DNA of 64,000 bases, from NCBI RefSeq assembly GCF_016110345.1, contig NZ_AP019011.1, positions 1,674,001 to 1,738,000 of the forward strand. Reading direction: 5' to 3'. The position numbers were made by a program, and so were the translations under genes. This document shows, piece after piece, positions 42,405 through 50,835 of the stretch (the stretch's first letter is position 1; the number at the start of each line of letters is the position of its first letter). A model generated the notes under the pieces. That model had not been told where the DNA came from. It did not search any database and worked only from the letters and a program-made list of their open reading frames with translations. The DNA is from Fluviibacter phosphoraccumulans. GTDB lineage: Bacteria; Pseudomonadota; Gammaproteobacteria; Burkholderiales; Rhodocyclaceae.

Positions 42405-43342
42405 CACTGCCCCTGCTGCCCCACCCAATCTCGGGCAAATTGTTCGGCCACACGACCACTCCGCGAACCACGACCCACTGCCCAATTCAGCGCATGCTGA
42501 CGCGCTTCGGCAATCTGCGCCGCTTTCAATCCGTAATGCTTGAGCCAGCTGTTCACTATATTCAGATAAGCCTCCTGGCTAAACGGGTAGAACGACAGCC
42601 AGAGACCAAAGCGCTCAGACAACGAAATCTTTTCTTCAATCGCCTCGGCGGGATGCACTTCTTCGCCTAAATGCTGGGTCGCTGCATTTTCCGAAAAATA
42701 TTCCGGCATCAGATGCCGCCGGTTTGAAGTCGCGTAAATCAGCACATTGTCCGGCACCGCCGAAACCGATCCATCCAGCACGGACTTCAGCGCCGTATAG
42801 CCCGCCTCACCCGCCTCAAACGACAGATCATCACAGAACAGAATAAAACGTTCTGGCCGACCACGCACCAACGCCACGATCTCGGGCACATCTCGTAGGT
42901 CATGCTTATCAACCTCGATAATCCGCAATCCCTGTTTGCTGTAAGTGGTGAGCAAAGCCCGCACCAGAGACGACTTGCCACAACCGCGCGACCCCGTCAT
43001 CAATGCATTATTAGCCGGACGCCCCGCTAAAAACTGTTCGGTGTTGGCCACCAATCGCTGCTTCTGGTCATCAATATCCCGCAAGGCACTCAAACGAATG
43101 GCCGAAACTTTGGGTACCGCCACCAAGGCCCCCGTACCGCTCCGTTTATTGACGACCCAGCGCCAGGCCAGCGCCGACCAGTCGGGTTCATGCGATAGCG
43201 CCGGCGGCAAAATCGCCTCCAATCGACCCAGCACCGACTCCGCACGCAGCAACAAGATCGCCAATGCCTCAGCGCCGGACAGGTTTTCTCTCGGTATACT
43301 TGTTCCTATTGTTTGATCTGTTTTTCTGACCGCTTTTTTCAC
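42404..43342 (-). CDS. DUF815 AAA-type ATPase
   Basis: Cytoplasmic ATP-binding protein of about 312 residues. Walker A is GSRGCGKSSLV near residue 117 and Walker B is FILFCDDLSFE near 165; TSNRRHLMPE follows as sensor-like segment. The family is widely conserved and of unknown role. A GTG at 43342 with GGAG six bases upstream is favoured; a GTG at 43354 is possible. It is coupled to the Nudix-ThiE gene and divergent from mltA. Confidence 0.88.
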   Translation of the reverse strand: MKKAVRKTDQTIGTSIPRENLSGAEALAILLLRAESVLGRLEAILPPALSHEPDWSALAWRWVVNKRSGTGALVAVPKVSAIRLSALRDIDDQKQRLVANTEQFLAGRPANNALMTGSRGCGKSSLVRALLTTYSKQGLRIIEVDKHDLRDVPEIVALVRGRPERFILFCDDLSFEAGEAGYTALKSVLDGSVSAVPDNVLIYATSNRRHLMPEYFSENAATQHLGEEVHPAEAIEEKISLSERFGLWLSFYPFSQEAYLNIVNSWLKHYGLKAAQIAEARQHALNWAVGRGSRSGRVAEQFARDWVGQQGQ

Positions 43343-43365
43343 GTCACACTCCACTTGCTTTGGCC

Positions 43366-44604
43366 ATGACTCGACCGAATTTTCCTAGCGCACACCATAC
43401 TGTATTTCCCGGTCTTGGCCTACTCGCCGCCAGCCTGAGTGCGATTTTCCTGGCGGGCTGCGCCACGACCGAATGTCCGCCCTGCGCCCCAGAAAAACCG
43501 GTGGCCATCCAAATCATCAAACCCCTAAAACCGGCCAACTGGTCAGATTTACCTGGCTGGTCTGATGACAAAACCTTAGTTGAGGCTTTCCCGGCGCAGC
43601 TGCAAAGCTGTAACGCCCTCGGTAAAAAACCCACCTGGCAAGAAGCCTGTACTGCGGCTAAAGCACTGAGTGACTCACAGCGCAAAGACCCGTCAGCATT
43701 ACGCGCTTACTACCAGAAGCACTATAAGCCCTATCAACTGGTGCAAAACGACGGGGCAGGCAATGGTCTATTTACCGGCTATTACGAACCGCTGTTGCAG
43801 GGCGCTAAAGAACAAAACGGCAAAGCGCGCTATCCCATCTACGGCACACCGCCCGACCTACTCACGATTGAGCTGGGTGACCTGTTCCCGGAGCTGAAGG
43901 GCAAACGAGTACGTGGCCGCCTGGCCGACGGCAACAAAGTCATCCCTTACTGGACACGCGAACAAATCGAAGCCAATCCGACCCGCATGCATGCCAAAAC
44001 ACTGGCCTGGGTCGATGACGCCATCGAACTATTCTTCCTACAGATTCAGGGCTCGGGTCGGGTACAAATGCCGGATGGTAGCCGCCTGCGCGTTGGCTAT
44101 GCCGACCAGAATGGGCAACCCTATCAGAGCATCGGCAGCGTCCTCATTAAACAAGGGGCGCTGACCAAAGATAGCGCCTCCATGCAGGGCATACAAAACT
44201 GGGCACGCAACAACCCGGCCAAGGTGCAAAGCCTGCTCAATGCCAACCCCAGTTACGTGTTCTTTCGTATTCTGCCGACCGACCCCAACAATCCGGATGC
44301 CGGCCCACCCGGGGCACTGGGTGTCCCACTCACCCCTGGCCGCAGCATTGCCATTGATCCACGGGCTACGCCGCTCGGCGCCCCCGTCTGGCTCGACACC
44401 ACCTACCCGAACAGTAACAAACCCATGCAGCGCCTCGTCTTAGCGCAAGATACCGGCGGCGCCATTAAAGGCGCTGTACGCGCCGACTTTTTCTGGGGCT
44501 TTGGGGCCGAAGCCGGCAAAGAAGCGGGCCGTATGAAGCAATCCGGCCAGATGTGGGCACTGCTGCCTCCGGCCGCCGTGCCCGCCGATAAAGTGCGGGA
44601 TTAA
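43366..44604 (+). CDS. mltA: Membrane-bound lytic murein transglycosylase A
   Basis: Outer-membrane lipoprotein of 412 residues that cleaves glycan strands, leaving 1,6-anhydro ends. The lipobox is LAGC (Cys near 32). The MltA domain follows (GLFTGYYEPLLQG, FFLQIQGSGRV). A C-terminal 3D domain has the catalytic Asp in LAQDTGGAIKGAVRADFFWG. ATG 43366 is chosen over a TTG two codons earlier. Its products are substrates for AmpD, encoded in this window. Confidence 0.95.
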   Translation: MTRPNFPSAHHTVFPGLGLLAASLSAIFLAGCATTECPPCAPEKPVAIQIIKPLKPANWSDLPGWSDDKTLVEAFPAQLQSCNALGKKPTWQEACTAAKALSDSQRKDPSALRAYYQKHYKPYQLVQNDGAGNGLFTGYYEPLLQGAKEQNGKARYPIYGTPPDLLTIELGDLFPELKGKRVRGRLADGNKVIPYWTREQIEANPTRMHAKTLAWVDDAIELFFLQIQGSGRVQMPDGSRLRVGYADQNGQPYQSIGSVLIKQGALTKDSASMQGIQNWARNNPAKVQSLLNANPSYVFFRILPTDPNNPDAGPPGALGVPLTPGRSIAIDPRATPLGAPVWLDTTYPNSNKPMQRLVLAQDTGGAIKGAVRADFFWGFGAEAGKEAGRMKQSGQMWALLPPAAVPADKVRD

Positions 44605-44637
44605 GCGACGCCCTACGATTGGGCAAAAGCACACAAG

Positions 44638-44656
44638 TTGCACGATGTTGGTGCAA
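44638..44656 (+). promoter_or_regulatory. NtrC-like box upstream of amtB
   Basis: TTGCAC-N7-GTGCAA (44638-44643 and 44651-44656) is a perfect dyad with the TGCAC-N7-GTGCA layout of NtrC sites. It lies about 200 bp before amtB, a suitable distance for an enhancer. A sigma54 -24/-12 element was searched for; the best candidates have wrong spacing. Confidence 0.55.
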
Positions 44657-44758
44657 ATAATTGTGGCACGCTTTTGCAACAAGCACCAAGCGGATCGCCT
44701 TGCCGGGCATCAAGCGCACAACCCAATGATTTATAAATGTTTTTAGAAAGCCCAAAAT

Positions 44759-44779
44759 GTGGCACAAAAGCCGTGCCAC
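44759..44779. repeat. Inverted repeat GTGGCAC-N7-GTGCCAC upstream of amtB
   Basis: A perfect 7-bp dyad with a 7-bp spacer, about 75 bp before the amtB start. It may be a second operator or overlap the promoter; its half contains TGGCAC, as sigma54 -24 elements do, but the matching GC dinucleotide is not at the required distance. Confidence 0.4.
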
Positions 44780-44852
44780 GCACTAAATTGGCATGCCGTA
44801 AGAATGCATATTCTTAATTCATAATGCGTTCACCGCATCAGGAATGTGCACC

Positions 44853-46052
44853 ATGGACTCACTCAAAACGGCATCAGACACCCTGTTTATCCTACTAGGC
44901 GCCATCATGGTGCTTGCCATGCACGCTGGCTTTGCCTTCTTAGAAGTCGGCACCGTACGCAAAAAGAACCAAGTCAATGCGCTGGTTAAAATCCTCGCTG
45001 ATTTTGCCGTATCGACGGTGGCTTATTTCGCCATCGGCTTTACCGTGGCCTATGGCACCGACTTCTTTATCGGCGCCAGCCAGATCGCCGAAAAGAGCGG
45101 CTACGACATCACCCGCTTCTTCTTTCTGCTGACTTTTGCGGCGGCCATTCCCGCCATTATTTCCGGGGGCATTGCCGAACGGGCCAAGTTCAACCCGCAG
45201 CTGGCCGCCACCTTTGTGCTGGTTGGTTTTGTCTATCCGTTTTTTGAAGGCATTGCCTGGAATCAGCACTTCGGCATCCAGGCCTGGCTCAAAGGCAACT
45301 TCGGGCAAGAGTTTCATGACTTCGCCGGTTCGGTGGTGGTGCACGCCATGGGCGGCTGGATTGCCCTGCCCGCCGTGCTGTTGCTCGGCGCCCGCCATGG
45401 CCGTTATGGCAAAAATGGCGTTATCGCCGCCCACCCACCATCATCGATTCCGTTCCTGGCCCTGGGCGCCTGGATTCTGGCGGTAGGCTGGTTCGGCTTT
45501 AACGTCATGAGCGCCCAAACACTGGACAAGATCAGTGGCCTGGTCGCCGCCAACTCGCTCATGGCGATGGCGGGCGGCACCATTGCCGCCCTTATCATTG
45601 GCCGCAACGACCCGGGCTTTGCCTACAACGGCCCCTTGGCGGGTCTAGTCGCTGTTTGCGCGGGCTCTGACCTGATGCACCCCCTGGGTGCACTGGCCAC
45701 CGGCCTCATCGCGGGTGGCATGTTCGTATGGATGTTCACCCTTACCCAGAACCGTCTTAAGATCGATGATGTGCTGGGCGTGTGGCCGTTGCACGGCCTA
45801 TGCGGGGCCTGGGGCGGCATCGCGGCGGGGATCTTTGGCGCAGAAGCCCTGGGCGGACTGGGCGGCGTGTCGCTAGTGGCCCAGGTCATTATGACGGGCA
45901 TGGCAATTATCGTTGCGCTGGTCGGCGGCGGTGCCGTTTATGGCACCCTTAAAATGTTCGTCGGCCTTCGCCTGGATCAGGAAGAAGAGTACAACGGCGC
46001 AGACTTAACGATTCACCGGATCACCGCCACCCCAGATACGCGCGATCTATAA
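44853..46052 (+). CDS. amtB: Ammonium transporter
   Basis: Inner-membrane Amt channel of 399 residues with eleven expected helices. Conserved landmarks include GFAFLEVGTVRKKNQ near the N terminus, DFAGSVVVHAMGGW (first pore His region) and PLHGLCGAWGGIAAG (second pore His). An Amt signal peptide, found in E. coli AmtB, is not evident. The ATG at 44853 has AGGA 9 bases upstream; an ATG at 44844 is too close to it. No glnK gene is adjacent, which is unusual for amtB. The upstream NtrC-like box fits nitrogen control. Confidence 0.95.
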   Translation: MDSLKTASDTLFILLGAIMVLAMHAGFAFLEVGTVRKKNQVNALVKILADFAVSTVAYFAIGFTVAYGTDFFIGASQIAEKSGYDITRFFFLLTFAAAIPAIISGGIAERAKFNPQLAATFVLVGFVYPFFEGIAWNQHFGIQAWLKGNFGQEFHDFAGSVVVHAMGGWIALPAVLLLGARHGRYGKNGVIAAHPPSSIPFLALGAWILAVGWFGFNVMSAQTLDKISGLVAANSLMAMAGGTIAALIIGRNDPGFAYNGPLAGLVAVCAGSDLMHPLGALATGLIAGGMFVWMFTLTQNRLKIDDVLGVWPLHGLCGAWGGIAAGIFGAEALGGLGGVSLVAQVIMTGMAIIVALVGGGAVYGTLKMFVGLRLDQEEEYNGADLTIHRITATPDTRDL

Positions 46053-46058
46053 CGTGAA

Positions 46059-46763
46059 TCAGTTGCCCTTGAGCGCCTTCTCAATTTTATCCAGCGGCAT
46101 GTAGCCTGGTACGCGCTCGCCATTCGGGAAGAAAATGGCCGGCGTGCCGCTCACCCCAAGGCCTTGCGCCAGCTTGCTATTGCGCTCCAGCGGGTTCGCG
46201 CAATTGTCCGAACCGGCGGGCGCTTTGCCGTTGACCATCCAGTCATCAAAAGCTTTCAGACGATCTGGCGCGCACCAGATCTTCTTTGATTTGACCAGGG
46301 AGTCTTCCGACAAAATCGGCACCAGGAAGGTATAAACGGTCGCGTCCTTCAAGTTCACCAACTCTTTGGTCAGCTTTTTGCAATAGCCGCAGTTCGGGTC
46401 TTCGAAGGTAATCAGAGTGCGTTTACCGTTGCCGCCATTGCCATTGACGCGCTTGATCGCATCCTGCAAGGGCAAGAGCGCCAGTTGCTGCTCGGCGGTA
46501 ATGTTGCGATGGGTTTTACCGTCCACCAATGAACCAAACACAAAGACCGAGCCCTTTTCGTCGCTGTAAAAAAGTTGCCCGCCCGCGTAAATCTCATACA
46601 ACCCGCCCAAATAAGGCGTTTTAACAATCCGCTGTGGCTTAACACCCAACTGGCTCTCGACCACCTTGGCCAAAGCCGGCGAGGCAATTTCCTGCGCACC
46701 GACGGCACCCGCGCCGACACTCATCACGGCTGCCGCCAACACGCTCATCATCCACTGCTGCAT
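46059..46763 (-). CDS. dsbC: Thiol:disulfide interchange protein DsbC
   Basis: Periplasmic disulfide isomerase of 234 residues with signal peptide (cleavage after VGAQ, near 24), an N-terminal dimerisation domain and a thioredoxin-fold domain. The active site C125-G-Y-C128 and the cis-Pro loop SGTPAIFF are visible, plus a second disulfide pair (Cys in IWCAPD and DNCAN). ATG 46763 is favoured because AAAGGA is six bases upstream. It follows the hydroxylase gene by 18 bp on the same strand. Confidence 0.94.
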   Translation of the reverse strand: MQQWMMSVLAAAVMSVGAGAVGAQEIASPALAKVVESQLGVKPQRIVKTPYLGGLYEIYAGGQLFYSDEKGSVFVFGSLVDGKTHRNITAEQQLALLPLQDAIKRVNGNGGNGKRTLITFEDPNCGYCKKLTKELVNLKDATVYTFLVPILSEDSLVKSKKIWCAPDRLKAFDDWMVNGKAPAGSDNCANPLERNSKLAQGLGVSGTPAIFFPNGERVPGYMPLDKIEKALKGN

Positions 46764-46781
46764 AGTCATTCCTTTAAACGG

Positions 46782-48029
46782 TCAGCGCTCCAGCGCATAA
46801 CGAATCAACATTGATTTAATCGGAGTGAGCTTATCCGTGAGGCTCAGTCCCAAATTGCGCAGCGGGCTCAACCCCGGCGCTTTACTGGCAAACAGTTTAC
46901 GCATGGCATCGGTCATTGACTGCAACACCACCACTTCTTCACGCCGGGCCCGCTGGTAACGTGACAACAACCGTACATCACCGAGATCATCAACGGCGCG
47001 CGCGGTACGAATCACATCGGCCAGCACGCGCACATCCTGAAAGCCCAGGTTAACGCCATGCCCGGTGAGCGGGTGAATCCCATGCGCCGCATCGCCAATC
47101 AGCGCCACCCGTGGCGACACGACCTGAGGCACACGCACTAACTTAAGCGGAAACCCGACCGCGTGCGCCATCAGCGCCAGGCGCCCTAATTTGTTTTCAC
47201 CGGCGTTGGCCACCCGGTATGCCAGATCCTCTGCCGATAGATTCAGTAGTTCGTTGGCAAACGCCTCTGGCGCTGACCAGACCATAGAGATCATCTTGCC
47301 CTGATCTTGCGTTGCGCCGCCCGCCAAAGGCAGATAGGCCAACACACCATCCGCTCTAAACCACTGATAGGCGGTGCCAAAGTGCGGCAACTCGGTACGA
47401 AAATTGGCGACCACACCCAGCTCATTGTAGGGGTCATGTTGGCTGCTCAAGCCCATCTGCGCTCGCACCCATGAGTCTCTGCCATCCGCCCCCACGATCA
47501 GCTTGCCGCGCAACGTCTGTCCGGAGGTCAGGCTAAGCAACGCCTGGTCGGTATTCACTTGTAGCGATCTAGGTTCTGCCGGACAAAAGCAGGTCACGTT
47601 GCGCTGCCGACTCACCGAAGTCCAGAGTTCACACGCCATCTCGGACGACTCCACAATCCAGGCCAGCTCTTCCGTTCCGATATCAAAGGCAGAAAAATTG
47701 ATCACGCCACCCGCATCACCGCTCACCATCATCTGTTCAACACGCTGCAGGCGGTCTGGCGTTAAGTGCGGCCAACAACCAATGTGCGCCAGCAGATCGG
47801 CGCTGCCCGGGCTGATCGCATACACGCGGTTATCCCACTGCGTCGGCCAGCCTTGGGGGCGGGTTGGCGCCCGCGCGTCGACCAGTGCAATACGCAACGA
47901 CGTATCGGCCAAACTGACGGCCAGCGCCGAACCCGTCAATCCACCGCCAACAATGATCAGATCAAAGTCGGTGGCGTGAGACGGCGGTTCGATTTTCGGC
48001 GCGTGCCGATGGGCGTGATGATGGCTCAT
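46782..48029 (-). CDS. UbiH/UbiI-family FAD monooxygenase
   Basis: Flavin hydroxylase of 415 residues, of the kind that hydroxylates ubiquinone precursors. FAD motifs are clear: IIVGGGLTGSALAVSL near 28, GADGRDSWVR near 190 and the GDAAHGIHPLTGHGVNLG motif near 300. The N terminus carries a His-rich stretch of about nine residues before the Rossmann fold. Which ring position it hydroxylates cannot be told. The gene begins 3 bp after the pseudopilin stop and precedes dsbC. Confidence 0.88.
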   Translation of the reverse strand: MSHHHAHRHAPKIEPPSHATDFDLIIVGGGLTGSALAVSLADTSLRIALVDARAPTRPQGWPTQWDNRVYAISPGSADLLAHIGCWPHLTPDRLQRVEQMMVSGDAGGVINFSAFDIGTEELAWIVESSEMACELWTSVSRQRNVTCFCPAEPRSLQVNTDQALLSLTSGQTLRGKLIVGADGRDSWVRAQMGLSSQHDPYNELGVVANFRTELPHFGTAYQWFRADGVLAYLPLAGGATQDQGKMISMVWSAPEAFANELLNLSAEDLAYRVANAGENKLGRLALMAHAVGFPLKLVRVPQVVSPRVALIGDAAHGIHPLTGHGVNLGFQDVRVLADVIRTARAVDDLGDVRLLSRYQRARREEVVVLQSMTDAMRKLFASKAPGLSPLRNLGLSLTDKLTPIKSMLIRYALER

Positions 48030-48032
48030 AAC

Positions 48033-48569
48033 TCAGCGGCAGGTGGCATCCTGCGGATACCCGGCAACGGGTTTAGTCTTGGAAGTAATGATTCTAACCC
48101 GCCCCAGGTTACTGAGCACCACACAAAGCTGCTGGCCCGTCTGACGCCCGACAAAACTGGCGGTGCCATTGGCCCCTGTGGCCGAACCATTCTTCCAGTT
48201 AAAACGAAAGACGGATCGACTGGCGCTACCGAGTTGAATGCCTGGCAACGCTTTTGAATCGGCTCGCTGCACCGCTTCACAGGCATTGGAAAAGCAATCG
48301 CACTTGGCCTCTTTTGATACCGCATAACACCACTGATCGGCGCCCTGACCGGCCAGCTGCACATACATGAACTGCTGCTGTGTCAGCGCCTCGGCGCGTG
48401 CCAGATTCAGGCTGGCTGCCAGGCTTTCAGCGGCTGCTTTCAAACGCTGCCGTTCCAGATACTCGGTAAACGATGGCAGCGCGATCAGGCCGACAATGAC
48501 CAACAACACCAGGCCAATCATCACCTCAATCAGCGTGACGCCTGCCTGGTCTGCGGGGTGCCGGATCAA
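48033..48569 (-). CDS. GspH/FimT-type pseudopilin
   Basis: Type IV pilus or type II secretion minor pseudopilin, 178 residues. The prepilin site is seen as AG-VTLIEVMIGLVLL, with cleavage after Gly (residue 10) and Glu at +5. The C-terminal GspH domain has several Cys residues, two in close CDCFSNAC arrangement. Start is TTG overlapping the stop codon of the upstream lipoprotein gene by 4 bp. No other pilus assembly gene is in the window. It may work with pilus genes elsewhere in the genome. Confidence 0.87.
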   Translation of the reverse strand: MIRHPADQAGVTLIEVMIGLVLLVIVGLIALPSFTEYLERQRLKAAAESLAASLNLARAEALTQQQFMYVQLAGQGADQWCYAVSKEAKCDCFSNACEAVQRADSKALPGIQLGSASRSVFRFNWKNGSATGANGTASFVGRQTGQQLCVVLSNLGRVRIITSKTKPVAGYPQDATCR

Positions 48570-49039
48570 CGTGGTGCGTTCTGCCCGGGCGTCACGTTCA
48601 CCGGCGCAGTGCCGCCTTTAGGCGCAGCCGTCAGGTTAACAACCGAACCGCCACTGGCAAACGTACCGCTCTCGTTAATCTCTACCGTAACGGTGCGGTC
48701 GCCTTTGGCAAACACCAAAATACTGGTCTTTGCCTTGATCGACGAGATACCGGTCCAGCCCGCCCTGGGGAACTGATCCCGGAAGAAGGTAAACGTATCC
48801 GTGGGCCCCTGCGGCGTACTAATCACAATACGGCCAGTCCACTGCGGCCCACCGCCCAGAATAATCGACTGCTCGTTACTGATCTTGGCACCCTGCGGCA
48901 AAGGCATGTCGCCGAGCAATTGCTGCTGAATGTTATCGAGACTTTCCGCACTACCAAAACCGCCCGAGGCACAACCTGGCAACACGGCTATCGATGAACA
49001 AACTATCCAGAACCCCAAAAGCCACTTGCTCGTTCTCAT
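48566..49039 (-). CDS. Hypothetical lipoprotein
   Basis: Lipoprotein of 157 residues with lipobox LPGC (Cys near 23) and no recognised domain. The mature part has a short helix region (SLDNIQQQLLGDMPLPQGAKI), then predicted beta strands, and a Pro/Asn-rich end. ATG 49039 follows an in-frame GTG at 49042 and lacks a clear ribosome binding site. It is upstream of and coupled to the pseudopilin gene, so it may take part in pilus function. Confidence 0.75.
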   Translation of the reverse strand: MRTSKWLLGFWIVCSSIAVLPGCASGGFGSAESLDNIQQQLLGDMPLPQGAKISNEQSIILGGGPQWTGRIVISTPQGPTDTFTFFRDQFPRAGWTGISSIKAKTSILVFAKGDRTVTVEINESGTFASGGSVVNLTAAPKGGTAPVNVTPGQNAPR

Positions 49040-49110
49040 CACCCGGTGCTCATTAAAATATCAATAGGTTTGAGTATAGCAATGTCGGCAAATAACCTAA
49101 AATTGTAGGC

Positions 49111-50835
49111 ATGACCTATGACGCTCCGCTCGACATTGCTGCACATCTCATCAAAACGCATCAATATGCGCAGGCTGAGTCGGCAATTATTTCTTTGATC
49201 CAGAACAACCATGGCGCATCAAACGCCTGGCAACTACTGGCCCACCTATCGGTCCATCTTAATAAACACAGCCAAGGGCTTTTTGCTGCGTGGCAAGCCA
49301 ACAGCCTTGCTGAATCTGTTGAGATGCAAAGCGTTTTTGCGCACTGTTTAAGCCGTGTCGCTATCACCGCACATGACGCCCAACTACAGTCAGCCGTGGC
49401 GCGAGCTGTGGCCGAAACCTGGGGGCCGCCGGCCGAGCTCGCTGAACAGGCCTGCAAACTGCTCAAACACGATCCCTTGATCCAACCCTATCTCAACGTC
49501 GCAACAGACAAGCCGCTGACTGAAACTGAGATACAGGCACTGAACGACCATGCCCTCCTTAACCCGCTATTACAAAGCGCCCCGATTTGCGATCTGGCTC
49601 TTGAGCGCTTCCTGACTCGGGTACGTAAAACGCTCCTACTCAATCCGGCGTTGGCTGAACGAGCGGCGCAGCTCACTGCCAGCCTGGCGCAGCAATGTTT
49701 CATCAATGAGTACATCTACCCTGTGAGTGCTGAAGAAAACACAGCACGCCATGCGCTCACGCCTGCCGAGACCCTACTGATTGAGGCCTGTTACCAACCG
49801 CTCTACCAAAGCGCAGCGGCGGCGTCATGGCAAAACACAGCAAAGCCAGACAACGACCCGCTCCAGGCCGTATTCACCCAGCAAATCACCGAGCCCCAGG
49901 AAGAAGCAAAACTGGCTGCGGCAATGCCCGCCTTTACGCCGATCAACGACCAGGTGTCTCAGGCTGTGCAAGCCATGTACGAAGAGAGCCCGTATCCCCG
50001 ATGGGTGCGCATCCCCAAACACAGCAGCCCACAACCCCTGAACGACTTCCTCTCTAACGCCTTCCCTTTGAGCGGATTCACGCCGCTCGATACGCCTGCC
50101 CCACTACAAGTGCTTATTGCGGGCGGGGGCACCGGTCAGCACCCTATACACACGGCACGTCGTTTTACGGATACCCAGATTCAGGTGATTGATCTCAGTC
50201 GCCACAGCCTGGCCTACGCACAGCGTAAAACCCGGGCGCTTGGTCTGAACAATCTGCAATTTGCGCAGGCAGACATCCTGCAAATCGGGCAATTGAATCA
50301 GCGCTTTGATCTCATCGAATCGGTGGGCGTGCTGCATCACATGGCGAGCCCATGGGCGGGTTGGGAAGCCTTACTCAGCAGACTTAAACCCAATGGCCTC
50401 ATGAAACTCGGCTTTTATAGCCAGATCGCCCGCCAAGACATCAATCAACTACGTAACTTCATTAAGGCACAAGGGTTTGCTAATGATCCCGATGCCATCC
50501 GCGCCTGTCGGCAGCATTTAATCGAGCACAGCCAAGCGCAGCACGTGGAGGACATCTTCCTGATGCGCGACTTCTACAGCACCAGCGCTTGTCGTGACTT
50601 GCTCTTTCACGTGCAGGAGCACCAGATGACACTGCCTGAAATTAGTACGTTCCTGCAAGACCATGGCCTACGTTTTATCGGCTTCGAAACAGATGCTCAA
50701 ACCCTCATCAGGTATCGCCAAGCATTTCCCGACGACCCCGCCGCCACCAATCTGGCAAACTGGCACCAGTACGAACAGCAGCACCCCAAAACGTTTATAT
50801 CGATGTATCAGTTCTGGGTGCAGAAAACCGCTTAA
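49111..50835 (+). CDS. Methyltransferase with tetratricopeptide-like N terminus
   Basis: The 574 residues have a helical N-terminal region (about 1-260) with repeat-like hairpins. A class I SAM methyltransferase domain follows from about 300. The SAM motif I is LIAGGGTGQHPI near 335, followed by DLSRHSLAYAQRK and the post-motif HHMASPWAGWEALLSRLKP. Its target is unknown. The last 41 bp overlap the 3' end of the convergent TPR glycosyltransferase gene. The two may be functionally linked in surface modification. Confidence 0.83.
   Translation: MTYDAPLDIAAHLIKTHQYAQAESAIISLIQNNHGASNAWQLLAHLSVHLNKHSQGLFAAWQANSLAESVEMQSVFAHCLSRVAITAHDAQLQSAVARAVAETWGPPAELAEQACKLLKHDPLIQPYLNVATDKPLTETEIQALNDHALLNPLLQSAPICDLALERFLTRVRKTLLLNPALAERAAQLTASLAQQCFINEYIYPVSAEENTARHALTPAETLLIEACYQPLYQSAAAASWQNTAKPDNDPLQAVFTQQITEPQEEAKLAAAMPAFTPINDQVSQAVQAMYEESPYPRWVRIPKHSSPQPLNDFLSNAFPLSGFTPLDTPAPLQVLIAGGGTGQHPIHTARRFTDTQIQVIDLSRHSLAYAQRKTRALGLNNLQFAQADILQIGQLNQRFDLIESVGVLHHMASPWAGWEALLSRLKPNGLMKLGFYSQIARQDINQLRNFIKAQGFANDPDAIRACRQHLIEHSQAQHVEDIFLMRDFYSTSACRDLLFHVQEHQMTLPEISTFLQDHGLRFIGFETDAQTLIRYRQAFPDDPAATNLANWHQYEQQHPKTFISMYQFWVQKTA

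Noticed and set aside
44661..44679. TGGCACG-CTT-TTGCAA as a sigma54 promoter for amtB
   Set aside because: The distance between GG and GC is 9 instead of the required 10 bases, so it was not listed as a promoter.
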